Shown here piece after piece: positions 36,011 to 44,568 of a DNA stretch of 64,000 nt; within the stretch, counting starts at the first letter, position 1, and each line of letters starts with the position of its first letter. The stretch spans positions 1-64,000 of the forward strand of contig NZ_JOEQ01000017.1 of the NCBI RefSeq assembly GCF_000721075.1. The letters are read 5' to 3'. The translations under genes were made by a program, and so were the position numbers. The DNA is from Streptosporangium amethystogenes (GTDB lineage: Bacteria; Actinomycetota; Actinomycetes; Streptosporangiales; Streptosporangiaceae). Under the pieces are notes generated by a model that saw only the letters and a list, made by a program, of their open reading frames with translations, was not told the DNA's origin and did no database searches.

Positions 36011-36505
36011 TCAGACCATGTACTGGTCGTGGCGGAGGTAGACGTCCGCCCACTCCTCGTCGCTGAGCCGGCGCCCACCTGCCGCGATCTCGGCGAGCTC
36101 CTCGAAGTAGCCCTCGCGAGGTGCCCCCGGCGCGAAGAGCAGCAGCAGCGAGGCCGGTTCGCCGGACTCGTTGCGGAAACTGTGCACCCCGCCCTCCGGG
36201 ACGTACAGGAAGTCTCCCGCCGTCGCGTCGGTCCAGGTCCTCCCGTTGAACAGCCGCACGGTCCCGGAGAGCACGAAGAAGGACTCGGAGATCGTCCGGT
36301 GGAAGTGCGGGTCCGGGCCGGACGGCTTCGCGCCCATGTCCCAGCGGTACAGACCGAACTGCCCGTTCGTCGAGGCGCCGGTGCCCAGATAGTGCACCTG
36401 TGTCCCGCCTTCGCCTATCACCAGGTCCGGCCCCGCACTCGCCGGCCGGAAGAACCCGCTGCTCTCGCCCGTCTCACCCAGGTAACGAGGCTCCGGATAT
36501 GACAT
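36011..36505 (-). CDS. Cupin-domain protein
   Basis: A 164-residue single-domain cupin. Motif 1 reads PDPHFHRTISESFFVLSG with an H-x-H pair and a Glu ligand; motif 2 reads AGDFLYVPEGGVHSFRN with the fourth ligand His. The metal site therefore looks complete. No substrate can be assigned. It is co-transcribed with the ArsR-rhodanese gene. Confidence 0.88.
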   Translation of the reverse strand: MSYPEPRYLGETGESSGFFRPASAGPDLVIGEGGTQVHYLGTGASTNGQFGLYRWDMGAKPSGPDPHFHRTISESFFVLSGTVRLFNGRTWTDATAGDFLYVPEGGVHSFRNESGEPASLLLLFAPGAPREGYFEELAEIAAGGRRLSDEEWADVYLRHDQYMV

Positions 36506-36603
36506 CGCGCCCTCCCGCTGATCCGCTGTAGCTAATATTCCAAAGAATCATAGAACAGGGGAGGGCTCAGGGACACCCTCGCCGCGACCTCCACGGTGAA
36601 CGG

Positions 36604-36726
36604 TCAGCGGAGCAGGATGTTGAGCAGGACCGTCAGGAGGACGGAGAGCAGCACGGAGACAAGGATCATGGTCAGGCATCCGGCCCAGCCGCCCAGTACC
36701 CTGATCTCCGTCTTTCCGATGCGCAT
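36604..36726 (-). CDS. 40-residue single-span membrane peptide
   Basis: An ATG-started frame encodes a short polar N-terminus (MRIGKTEIRVLGG) followed by an uninterrupted hydrophobic helix (about 14-39, leucine- and valine-rich) and a terminal Arg. The composition is that of a real membrane peptide and is not an antisense shadow of a longer gene. A GGG-containing weak ribosome site lies upstream. Function unknown; membrane-protein accessory subunit or stress peptide are possibilities only. Confidence 0.55.
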   Translation of the reverse strand: MRIGKTEIRVLGGWAGCLTMILVSVLLSVLLTVLLNILLR

Positions 36727-36891
36727 GCCATCGTGCTACCCGACGACGACCGGGGAAATCCGGCCCACCGGTGAGCGCGAAGCCGGAAACATTTCCCCGG
36801 GACGGGGGCTCAATGTCGATTCGGCCCGACGCCGTTCGTGTAGTGGGTGGGACGCCGACGGTGGCGTCTCGCACTCGCCCAGGAGGACCCG

Positions 36892-37245
36892 ATGAAGCAG
36901 TACCTGCTCAGCATCTACCAGCCCGACGGGGAGGCTCCCCCGCCCGAGACGCTGGAGCCGATCATGCGGGACGTCGACGCCCTGGACCGGGAGATGAGGG
37001 CCGCCGACGCCTGGGTCTTCTCCGCCGGCCTGCACCCGGCGAGCACGGCGACCGTGCTGCGGGTCAAGGACGACGAGGTGCTGATGACCGACGGCCCCTT
37101 CGCGGAGGGCAAGGAGCACCTCGGCGGGCTCACCGTCGTCAGGGCGCCCGACCTCGACTCCGCGCTCGAATGGGGCCGGAAACTCGCCCGCGCGACCACC
37201 CTGCCGGTCGAGGTACGTCCGTTCCAGGGAGAGGTGGCAGGCTGA
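36892..37245 (+). CDS. DGPF-domain (YCII-related) protein, partner of the ECF42 sigma factor
   Basis: A 117-residue YCII/DGPF-family protein. The diagnostic motif is TDGPFAEGKEHLGG; MKQYLLSIYQPDG starts the ferredoxin-like fold. The ATG at 36892 has AGGAGG 5 bases upstream. In actinobacteria such proteins are encoded next to ECF42 sigma factors and are part of the same regulatory unit, as here. Its biochemical role is unsettled. Confidence 0.93.
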   Translation: MKQYLLSIYQPDGEAPPPETLEPIMRDVDALDREMRAADAWVFSAGLHPASTATVLRVKDDEVLMTDGPFAEGKEHLGGLTVVRAPDLDSALEWGRKLARATTLPVEVRPFQGEVAG

Positions 37246-37404
37246 TGCCGGGCACCGGCCGAGAACCCGAAGCCGTCTGGGGCCGGCCTCGTCTTCCCCG
37301 GCCGGTGTGGATCCGCGCTTCCCACGGAAAGCCGCGCGGGGCGAGGTGACGGTCTGATGCCACCCCCGGCCGAGAACCCGAGGCCGCCTGGGGCCGGCCT
37401 CGGC
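37243..37404 (+). repeat. Imperfect ~50-base direct duplication around the sigma factor start
   Basis: About 50 bases from 37243 (TGATGCC...CCGGCCGAGAACCCGA...TGGGGCCGGCCTCG) recur from 37354 with a few substitutions and one indel. Copy 1 begins in the DGPF stop codon and contains an ATG; copy 2 contains the ATG used by the sigma frame. The spacing is 111 bases. Confidence 0.75.
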
Positions 37405-38673
37405 TCCCGTGACGGGGAGACGGGCAGCCTCACACCGATGTCCGGCGGGCCGCGCCTTCCTCCCTCGGAGATCGCACGAGTGTTCGCCGAGGAGTACGGC
37501 CGCGCGGTGGCGGTCCTGGTCCGCGTCTTCGGTGACATCGACGTCGCCGAGGAGGCGGTCCAGGACGCCTTCACCATCGCGGTGCGACGCTGGCCGTCGG
37601 CCGGACCGCCACCGAGCCCGGCGGGATGGATCATCACCACCGCACGGAACCGAGCCGTCGACCGGCTGCGCCGCGAGGCCTCCCGCGAGGACCGGCACGC
37701 CCAGGCCGCCCTGCTGCACGCCCGCGACGAACAACAGGAGGAGGGACCCGTGCGCGACGACCGGCTACGCCTGATCTTCACCTGCTGCCACCCCGCGCTC
37801 GCCCCCGCCGCCCGGGTCGCGCTGACCCTGCGACTCCTGGGCGGGCTCAGCACCGCGGAGATCGCACGTGCCTTCCTGGTGCCCGAGACGACCATGGCCC
37901 AGCGGCTGGTCCGGGCCAAGGGCAAGATCCGCGACGCGCGGATCCCCTACCGGGTCCCTCGCGACGCCGACCTCCCCGACCGGCTCCGGGCCGTACTGGC
38001 GGTCGTCTACCTCATCTTCAACGAGGGCTATACGGCGAGTGCGGGCGAGCGTCTGGTCCGCGAGGACCTCTGCGCCGAGGCCATCCGGCTCGGACGGCTG
38101 CTGGCCGACCTGATGCCCGACGAACCGGAGGTCATGGGACTGCTCGCGCTCATGCTGCTCGTCGAGTCGCGCCGGGGCGGCCGCACCGGCCCCGGCGGCG
38201 AGCCGGTGCTCCTGGCCGACCAGGACCGTGGCCGGTGGGATCGCGCCCTCATCGCCGAAGGCCAGGCCATCGTCCGGCGCTGCCTGCGGCGCGACCAGCC
38301 GGGCCCCTACCAGATCCAGGCGGCGATCAACGCGGTGCACAGCGACGCGCCGGTCCCGGCCGCCACGGACTGGTGGCAGATCCTGCGGCTGTACGACCAG
38401 TTGCTGGCGCTCGCCCCGAGCCCGGTCGTGGCGCTCAACCGCGCGGTCGCGGTGGCCGAGGTCGAGGGTCCCGACGCGGCGCTCACCCTCGTCGACGACC
38501 TCGACCTGGACGGCTACCACCTGCTCCACGCCGTCCGTGCCGACCTGCTCCGCCGCCTGGGACGCACCGCCGAGGCGGCGTCGGCCTACGAGGCGGCGAT
38601 CGCCCGCACCGAGAACGCGGCCGTGCGCGATTTCCTGCGCCGCAACCATCGGACGCTCACCGGAGACGGATGA
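37357..38673 (+). CDS. ECF42-type RNA polymerase sigma factor with C-terminal TPR-like domain
   Basis: A 438-residue extracytoplasmic-function sigma factor. Region 2 is [23 protein letters not shown]; region 4 is [33 protein letters not shown]. The ~220-residue C-terminal extension ([29 protein letters not shown]) is the hallmark of group ECF42, which lacks a classical anti-sigma and is paired with DGPF proteins. Conserved sequence begins near residue 37, so an ATG at 37438 is an alternative start. The first 30 residues come from the duplicated segment. Confidence 0.93.
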   Translation: MPPPAENPRPPGAGLGSRDGETGSLTPMSGGPRLPPSEIARVFAEEYGRAVAVLVRVFGDIDVAEEAVQDAFTIAVRRWPSAGPPPSPAGWIITTARNRAVDRLRREASREDRHAQAALLHARDEQQEEGPVRDDRLRLIFTCCHPALAPAARVALTLRLLGGLSTAEIARAFLVPETTMAQRLVRAKGKIRDARIPYRVPRDADLPDRLRAVLAVVYLIFNEGYTASAGERLVREDLCAEAIRLGRLLADLMPDEPEVMGLLALMLLVESRRGGRTGPGGEPVLLADQDRGRWDRALIAEGQAIVRRCLRRDQPGPYQIQAAINAVHSDAPVPAATDWWQILRLYDQLLALAPSPVVALNRAVAVAEVEGPDAALTLVDDLDLDGYHLLHAVRADLLRRLGRTAEAASAYEAAIARTENAAVRDFLRRNHRTLTGDG

Positions 38674-38854
38674 CGGATGGCTGCTGCTGGGTTCCACATG
38701 CGGACAAGGTGCTTTCATCCGCCCTTGTGGGAGCGGTATCATCAGGCGCGCCCAGGATGATCCACAAATGTCTTCCGCGTCGCCGGGAAAGCGACCCACC
38801 TCCGTACGGCTGTTTCGACCACGAATCCGTTCCACCGGAGAAGGAGAGAAACCG

Positions 38855-39454
38855 ATGAGCCAGCCGGTCACCCTGCCCGCCTTTCCCGCGCCGCTGCGCT
38901 GGTTGAACCAGCCGGTCGGGTGGAGCGTCGACGGGGACGACGCGCTGGCCATCGAGGCGGGCCCGAACACCGACCTGTTCACCGACCCCGGTGGCCCCGA
39001 CCGCTTCGCCAACGCCCCCGCCCTGGTCGGGCGGCTGGACGGCGACTTCACGCTGAGCGCCCGGATCAGGGTCGACCTGCTGACCACCTATGACGCCGGG
39101 GTCCTGGTGCTGTACGGCGACGAGCACAACTGGGCGAAGTTCTGCCTGGAGATGTCCCCGCAGGGCAGGCCCACGATCGTCTCGGTGGTGACCCGCGGGG
39201 TGTCCGACGACTGCAACTCCTTCACCGCCGAGGGCGACGACCTGCGGCTGCGAATCTCCCGGATCGGCTCCGCCTTCGCCTTCCATGTCTCCACCGGTAC
39301 CGACTTCTGGCATCTCACCAGGTACTTCGCGCTCGACAAGGACCCCGAGGTCGGCTTCCTCGCCCAGTCACCGACCGGCCAGGGCTGCACCGTCCGTTTC
39401 GAGGACATCCGCTACTCGGCGAAACGCCTCTCCGACCTGCGCAACGGTGAGTGA
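38855..39454 (+). CDS. DUF1349 (concanavalin-like) protein
   Basis: A 199-residue beta-sandwich protein of the DUF1349 family, recognised from PNTDLFTDPGG, YDAGVLVLYGDEHNWAKFCLE and DFWHLTRYF. There is no signal peptide, so it is probably cytosolic. AAGGAGAG precedes the ATG. Members are often annotated as regulation of enolase 1 without solid evidence; I assign no function. Its 3' end overlaps the acyltransferase fragment by 43 bases. Confidence 0.85.
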   Translation: MSQPVTLPAFPAPLRWLNQPVGWSVDGDDALAIEAGPNTDLFTDPGGPDRFANAPALVGRLDGDFTLSARIRVDLLTTYDAGVLVLYGDEHNWAKFCLEMSPQGRPTIVSVVTRGVSDDCNSFTAEGDDLRLRISRIGSAFAFHVSTGTDFWHLTRYFALDKDPEVGFLAQSPTGQGCTVRFEDIRYSAKRLSDLRNGE

Positions 39455-39969
39455 GCCCGCATCCCGAACAGGAACCGGGTCACCCGCGTGCGGCGTACCA
39501 GCAGGTCGTAGGCGGCCACGGTCAGGGCGAGCGAGGCCGCGACGATCACGAGGTACTTGACCACGATCGGCGCGTGCCAGCCGACCACGCCGTACGCGAC
39601 CGCGACGACGATCGGCTGGTGCAGGACGTAGAGCGGCAACGCGGCGGTGGCCAGATAGCCGTACAGCCGCCGGCCCCGGCCGTCCGGTGTGTCCCGCGCG
39701 GCGGCCGGTGTCCCGCGACGACGGTCGAGAAGTCCCAGGATCGCGACCAGCCAGCACCACCCCGCCATGCCGTACAGCGTGCGGACGCCGATCGCGAGCA
39801 CGGTCAGGTCCGTGAAGGGATCGGCGCCGGGAGTGTCGCCCGCGACCAGGAAACCCGGCATGCCGATCAGGAACAGGACCAGGCCGAGCACGGCGGCCCG
39901 CTGACATGCGTGCCGGTCAGGGTGCGCGGGGTCAAGACCACCACTCAAGACCACCGCTGTGGAGGACAT
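39412..39969 (-). pseudogene. Acyltransferase-3 family protein, C-terminal fragment
   Basis: The frame encodes about five membrane spans ending in LPLYVLHQPIVVAVAYGVV and KYLVIVAASLALTVAAYDLLVRRT, the classic C-terminus of membrane acyltransferase-3 proteins. The catalytic N-terminal half (about 200 residues) is missing; what precedes is an ATG and some 20 unrelated residues. It overlaps the 3' end of the convergent DUF1349 gene. Probably a 5'-deleted gene, lying next to the cellulase. Confidence 0.7.
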
Positions 39970-40059
39970 CGTGACCCTTGCCTTCGGAGGCGGGTGGTGA
40001 GGGCGAACGGATGCGCAACCGGTTCGCCTCCCTCGGCGAGCCATGTCTCCGGGGCGGGG

Positions 40060-41157
40060 TCAGGAAGAGGTGGTGCAGGTGTAGCCCGAGGGCCACTGGG
40101 GAACGCCGGGTGGGCGGACGGCCTGGAAGCCGAAGCTCACACCGGCCCCGGGCGCGAGTGAACCGTTGTAGCTCAGGTTGCGAGCGGTGACGGTCTGCCC
40201 GTTGGTGGTCACGGTCGCGCCCCAGGAACCGATGAGGCTGTGCCCGGCCGGCAGGGTGACGGTGACGGTCCAGTCGTTGATCGTGGTGAGACCGGTGTTG
40301 GTGACGCTGATCGGATTGACCGTGTAGATGTTGTTCCCCCCGTACGACAGGGTGCCGGTGGCCGAGCAGCTTCCACCGCTGATGATGCCGTAGGAGAAGT
40401 TGTTCACCGCCAGGCCGGTCTGGCCGACCCACGGCTCGAAGCCCGCCTGGACACTGGTGAGGTACCAGGACCGCTGGACATGGCCGCGACCGACCGCGTC
40501 GTCGACGAAGGTGCGGACGGCGAAGCCGATCGACGCGGTCGCCGAGGAGCGGACATAGGAGATCACGTTCCAGCCGACGTTGCCGTACCAGACCTCCCAG
40601 CTCGCCCCGGCGAGGCTGACCGTGCCCACTCGGGAGCCGATTGGCTGGATCGGCCCCACCCGGTTGAGCCAGACCATGATCTCCGCACCGGTGTTCTGCC
40701 CGTCCGTCCGGGGAGCCGGGTCGAGCCAGATGTCATAGGACGCGTTGTACACGCCGCCGCTCGGATAGGTCATGTGGACGCTGGTCTGGATGCCGTTGAA
40801 GCGGCTGTCGCTGATCTGCATGGGCAGGCCGCTGCCGGAGGTGCACTGGGCGCGATGACAGCCGGCGAAGATCGACGGGTAGGAGCCCGGTGCGCCGTCG
40901 ACCGGCCTGTCGTGGCTCGCCTCCGTCACCGAGAAGCCGAGGCCCGTGACGTTGACGCACTGCCTGGTGTCGTCGCCCCAGTTGTTGTTCTGGACGTAGT
41001 ACCTCCCGCCCTGGATGGTGGTGGCGCCGTACTTCTCGCAGATCGTCGTGTCGGCGTGCGCCGGAGCGGCGACCGCCCCGGCCGTGAGGACCAGGCCGAG
41101 GGCGGCCAGGACCGCCATGACGGCCCGCCTCACTCCACGTTCTCTCGTTCGCCTCAT
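40060..41157 (-). CDS. Secreted endoglucanase: GH12 catalytic domain plus CBM2
   Basis: A 365-residue cellulase. A signal peptide (cleavage near APAHA-D36) precedes a GH12 domain (about 36-258) with nucleophile Glu159 in GAEIMVWLN and acid/base Glu241 in GFEPWVG. A CBM2 cellulose-binding module (about 264-365) follows, with its terminal cysteines (GSCSATG, YTCTTSS). There is no long Pro/Thr linker. It cleaves beta-1,4-glucans outside the cell. A CebR-type box lies 31 bases upstream of the start, so it should be cellobiose-induced. Confidence 0.95.
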   Translation of the reverse strand: MRRTRERGVRRAVMAVLAALGLVLTAGAVAAPAHADTTICEKYGATTIQGGRYYVQNNNWGDDTRQCVNVTGLGFSVTEASHDRPVDGAPGSYPSIFAGCHRAQCTSGSGLPMQISDSRFNGIQTSVHMTYPSGGVYNASYDIWLDPAPRTDGQNTGAEIMVWLNRVGPIQPIGSRVGTVSLAGASWEVWYGNVGWNVISYVRSSATASIGFAVRTFVDDAVGRGHVQRSWYLTSVQAGFEPWVGQTGLAVNNFSYGIISGGSCSATGTLSYGGNNIYTVNPISVTNTGLTTINDWTVTVTLPAGHSLIGSWGATVTTNGQTVTARNLSYNGSLAPGAGVSFGFQAVRPPGVPQWPSGYTCTTSS

Positions 41158-41187
41158 GCTGGCACCGCTTTCGGTCGCGGATTAGTA

Positions 41188-41201
41188 TGGGAGCGCTCCT
41201 A
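41188..41201. promoter_or_regulatory. CebR-type operator upstream of the cellulase
   Basis: TGGGAGCGCTCCTA matches the known actinobacterial CebR site TGGGAGCGCTCCCA at 13 of 14 positions. It lies just upstream of the GH12 gene. An AT-rich TATAAT follows it on the plus strand; the orientation relevant to the cellulase is the reverse. Confidence 0.85.
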
Positions 41202-41352
41202 TAATTCGCACCATAGAGCGGTTCCTCCCCCGCGCAAGCGCACTCGGGCCCGCCGCCCCGGCCCCACGGGGCGACCAGGCCCGATTGACTCCGGTATGTT
41301 CCCGGCCATCTGAAAGTTCCACTCCGACCGGTGGACGTCAGGGTTCGAGCCC

Positions 41353-42300
41353 TCAGCTCGGCGGCCCGGCCGAGCCGATCCGCGTGACGTAGAAATCCCA
41401 GAACCGGTCCGGGTCCACCTCCAGCACGGTGCGGCCGTCGGTGTCCGAGACGATCTCGGGGCGGAGGAAGGCCGCCGCGGCCACGGCGTCCCAGACGAAC
41501 GCCCGATGTCCCGGGTCACCGGCGAAGAGCGGCCCCTCGATCTCCTTGAAGAGCTTCCTGACCGGGCTCTCCGGGCCCGTGACCACCCGCTCGTAGGTCT
41601 TCTGGTCCAAGGTGAGCCGCTGCGCCGCCTCCAGCGTGACGACCAGCCGGCGCTTGAACGGAGCGGCGAAGGCGATCCGGGACGCCTCGGGGTCGAACCA
41701 GCGGTTGAACTCCTCGCCCTCCGTATCGGCTCCCAGATAGACGACCTCCTTGACCAGGGGGACCATCTCGGGATGCTCCCGTACGGCGCGCGCCAGGTTG
41801 GTGGCCGGGCCGAGCGCGAAGACGGTCACCTCACCGGGGTGGCGTCCCACCTGGTCGGCGATGAAGTCCGAGGCGCTGCCCGCCGCGGGCCGGGTCGTCG
41901 GGTAGCCACCGTGCGGCGGGGTGGCCAGCGCGCGGTGGGACGCCGGCCTCGGCCGGTCCAGAGCCCCGTCGTAGTCCTCCCTCGGCGCCGGCACGTTGGT
42001 CTCGCCGGTCACCACGGGGATGTCGGTCCTGCCGATGAGCTCCAGTTGGCGCAGCGCGTACGCGGTGCCCTCCTCCGGCCAGGTGTTGCCGCCCACGGTC
42101 GTGACCCCGAGCACCTCCACCCCTTCGGCGGCGGCCAGCAGGAACATGGCCTGCGCGTCGTCGTTCAGCTCGCCCATGTCCGCGTCGATGATGATTTTCC
42201 CGGTGCCCGGAGGACCGTCGAGCGGCACTCCCCGCGAACACGACGTCGCAGCGCACACCATGGACAGCGCCACCAGCGAGACCAGTATTTTCCTTCTCAT
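41353..42300 (-). CDS. Lipoprotein of the nucleoside hydrolase family
   Basis: A 315-residue IUNH-family protein with a lipoprotein signal (lipobox ATSC, Cys21), so it is outside the membrane. The calcium-binding cluster reads DADMGELNDDAQAM instead of the usual DTDxGxDDA, with an insertion of one residue. GNTWPEEGTAYALRQLELIG, EFNRWFDPEAS and WDAVAAA follow; the usual His before the last Asp is Trp. It may cleave external nucleosides for salvage. Altered residues leave substrate and activity open. Confidence 0.85.
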   Translation of the reverse strand: MRRKILVSLVALSMVCAATSCSRGVPLDGPPGTGKIIIDADMGELNDDAQAMFLLAAAEGVEVLGVTTVGGNTWPEEGTAYALRQLELIGRTDIPVVTGETNVPAPREDYDGALDRPRPASHRALATPPHGGYPTTRPAAGSASDFIADQVGRHPGEVTVFALGPATNLARAVREHPEMVPLVKEVVYLGADTEGEEFNRWFDPEASRIAFAAPFKRRLVVTLEAAQRLTLDQKTYERVVTGPESPVRKLFKEIEGPLFAGDPGHRAFVWDAVAAAAFLRPEIVSDTDGRTVLEVDPDRFWDFYVTRIGSAGPPS

Positions 42301-42404
42301 GCCTCACCTGTCGGGCTCGACACCGCATTCGGTTCGTTCCACGCCATGAACCGCTGAGGCGATCGGATGCGACAGAGAGGCATGACACCGTTGAAAGGGC
42401 TCCC

Positions 42405-42932
42405 ATGAGCGAGCACGAGAGCTGGACGGACGCTCGACTGCTCGAGGCCGTCGCCGACAGGGACCGCCGGGCCCTTGAGGTCCTTTACGCCCGGCACGCA
42501 CCCTGGCTCGTCATCCGGCTCACCCGCCGGTGCGCCGACCCGGCGCTGGTGGACGAGGCGGTCCAGGACACCTTCGTGGCCGTCTGGCGGACGGCGCGCA
42601 CCTGGAGGGGCAAGGGAGAGGTCGCGGCCTGGATCTGGGGCATCGGTATCCGCCGCCTGCTGGACCAGCTCCGCCGCCGCCCGGCGGTGCCACTGCCCGC
42701 CTACGACCAGGTCATGGTCTCGGCCGAGGAGCAGGTGCTGCTCGGCATCGAGTACGGCGAGCTCGGCCAGGCGATGGGCCGGCTCTCCCCGGAACTGCGC
42801 GCGGTGGTCCAGGCCACGGTGCTGGACGGGCTGACCACCCGGGAGGCCGGTCGGCTGCTCGGCATCCCCGCCGGGACCGTCAAGACCCGGATGATGCGAG
42901 CGAAGGCACTGTTGAGGGAGGAGCTGGTATGA
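42405..42932 (+). CDS. ECF-family RNA polymerase sigma factor
   Basis: A 175-residue sigma factor. Region 2 reads VDEAVQDTFVAVWRTARTWRGKGEVAAWIWGIGIRRLLD in order and region 4 LTTREAGRLLGIPAGTVKTRMMRAKALLRE. The ATG at 42405 opens a five-gene unit; its stop overlaps the anti-sigma start as ATGA. It presumably directs its own operon, including an ABC exporter and a kinase. (The region 2 text covers residues about 48-87.). Confidence 0.94.
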   Translation: MSEHESWTDARLLEAVADRDRRALEVLYARHAPWLVIRLTRRCADPALVDEAVQDTFVAVWRTARTWRGKGEVAAWIWGIGIRRLLDQLRRRPAVPLPAYDQVMVSAEEQVLLGIEYGELGQAMGRLSPELRAVVQATVLDGLTTREAGRLLGIPAGTVKTRMMRAKALLREELV

Positions 42933-43732
42933 GCACCTGGCACATGGACGACGGCCTGGCCGTCAGGTACGCCGACGGGGAGCTGAACCCGACCCTGGCC
43001 GCCTCGGTCGAGGCCCACCTGCTGGCCTGCGATCAATGCCGGAGCCTGCTCGCGCCCCGGGTACCGCGCTCCCGGCTGGACCGGGTCTGGGCGGAGGTGG
43101 CCGACGCGGTGGACACGCCCGCGCCGGGACCGTTCGAACGGCTGCTGCGGGCGATCGGCGTCCACGACCACACGGCCCGGCTGCTGGGCGCCACCCACTC
43201 GCTGCGCCTGCCGTGGATCGCGGCCAGCACCGTGGCGCTCCTGTTCGCCGCGCTGGCCTCGGGGGAGACGACCCGGTGGGGGCTGCTCTCCTATCTCACG
43301 CTGGCCCCGATCCTGCCGGTCGCCGGAGTCGCCGTGGCCTTCGGCCGGGACGGCGATCCGGCCCACGAGATCGGTCTGGCGGCTCCGTACTCGATGTTCC
43401 GGCTGATGCTGATGCGCGCCGCCGCGGTGCTGACGTCCTCGTCGGCGCTGGCCTTGGTGATGGGCCTCGGCCTGCTGGACGACGACTGGACCGTGGCCGC
43501 GTGGCTGCTGCCCTCGCTCGCGCTGACCTCGCTGACCCTCGTCCTTTCCAGCCGGTTCGACCCGCGCCACTGCGGGGCAGCCGTGGCCGCGACCTGGCTG
43601 GTCGTGGTCGTCGCCACGAACCTCCGCGAGCCGAGCCTGGCGATGTTCGGCGGCGCCGGCCAGGCGGGCTACCTGGCCATCACCTTCGTATCCGTCGTGC
43701 TTCTCTTCTTTCGCCGCAAGGAGTTCTCATGA
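42929..43732 (+). CDS. Zinc-finger anti-sigma factor with membrane domain
   Basis: A 267-residue protein. The N-terminus is a ZAS domain with H30-x3-C34-x2-C37 (HLLACDQC). Six hydrophobic segments follow (from about residue 93 to 262), so it is a polytopic membrane protein, unlike the usual one-span anti-sigma factor. It is coupled to the sigma gene and to the ABC ATPase gene by 4-base overlaps. The membrane part may sense or join the exporter. Confidence 0.88.
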   Translation: MSTWHMDDGLAVRYADGELNPTLAASVEAHLLACDQCRSLLAPRVPRSRLDRVWAEVADAVDTPAPGPFERLLRAIGVHDHTARLLGATHSLRLPWIAASTVALLFAALASGETTRWGLLSYLTLAPILPVAGVAVAFGRDGDPAHEIGLAAPYSMFRLMLMRAAAVLTSSSALALVMGLGLLDDDWTVAAWLLPSLALTSLTLVLSSRFDPRHCGAAVAATWLVVVVATNLREPSLAMFGGAGQAGYLAITFVSVVLLFFRRKEFS

Positions 43733-44568
43733 TCGAGGCAGTTGGTCTGGTGAAGACCTACGGCCGCGGCCGGGCCCTGGACGGGCTCACCTTCACCGTG
43801 GGGAAGGGGGTGACCGGTCTGCTGGGGCCGAACGGCGTTGGTAAGACCACGCTGATCCGGATGCTGGCGACCGTGCTCGCACCGGACGAGGGCGAGCTGA
43901 GGCTGCTCGGCCGGGACCCGGCCGGGGACCGGCTGGAGATCCGGCGGCGGCTGGGATACCTACCGCAGGAGCCGGGCTACCAACGAGGGTTCACCGTCTT
44001 CGAGTTCGTCGACTACGTGGCGATCCTGAAGGAGATGGTGGAGCGGCGGGCCCGGCACGACGAGGTGCGCCGGGTGATCGAGGAGGTCGGGCTGACCTCC
44101 GTGAGCGGGAAGCGGATCCGGACGCTGTCCGGCGGCATGCGGCGGCGGCTGGGCATCGCGCAGACCCTGCTCGGCGACCCCGAGCTGATCCTGCTGGACG
44201 AGCCGACCGTCGGCCTGGACCCCGAGCAGCGGCTCCGGTTCCGCGAGCTGATCTCGCACATCGGGCAGGACCGGGCCGTCGTGCTCTCCACCCACCAGAC
44301 CGAGGACGTCGCCGCCCTCTGCAACCGGGTGGTCGTGCTCAAGGCGGGACGGTGCGAGTTCGAGGGCACGCCCGAGGAGATCCGGGCACTGGCCGAGGGC
44401 CGGGTCTGGTTCTCCGCGGAGAAGTCGGGAGTGCTCTCCTGGCGTACCGGCGACGGGCTGTTCCGCAACATCGGGCCCGCTCCGGAGGGTGCCCGCCTGG
44501 CCGAGCCGACCGTGGAGGACGGCTACCTGCTGCTGCTCGGCGGCACGGCCGCGGAGGCGGCGGCATGA
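43729..44568 (+). CDS. ABC transporter ATPase (drug/lantibiotic export type)
   Basis: A 279-residue single ABC ATPase with Walker A GPNGVGKTT, signature LSGGMRRR, Walker B LILLDEPTVGLD and switch His in LSTHQTED. It is of the CcmA/bacitracin class that pairs with ABC-2 permeases. The ATG overlaps the anti-sigma stop and its stop overlaps the permease start, both ATGA. Confidence 0.93.
   Translation: MIEAVGLVKTYGRGRALDGLTFTVGKGVTGLLGPNGVGKTTLIRMLATVLAPDEGELRLLGRDPAGDRLEIRRRLGYLPQEPGYQRGFTVFEFVDYVAILKEMVERRARHDEVRRVIEEVGLTSVSGKRIRTLSGGMRRRLGIAQTLLGDPELILLDEPTVGLDPEQRLRFRELISHIGQDRAVVLSTHQTEDVAALCNRVVVLKAGRCEFEGTPEEIRALAEGRVWFSAEKSGVLSWRTGDGLFRNIGPAPEGARLAEPTVEDGYLLLLGGTAAEAAA

Noticed and set aside
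35333..36505. ArsR-rhodanese plus cupin as a novel sulfur-sensing system
   Set aside because: ArsR-rhodanese fusions are common and the cupin has no specific link to sulfur; nothing here goes beyond a routine two-gene unit.
41338..41355. T-arm-like sequence GGGTTCGAGCCCT that could be a tRNA 3' end or attachment site
   Set aside because: No acceptor, anticodon or D arm can be drawn around it, the T-stem has mismatches, and it overlaps the 3' end of the nucleoside hydrolase gene.
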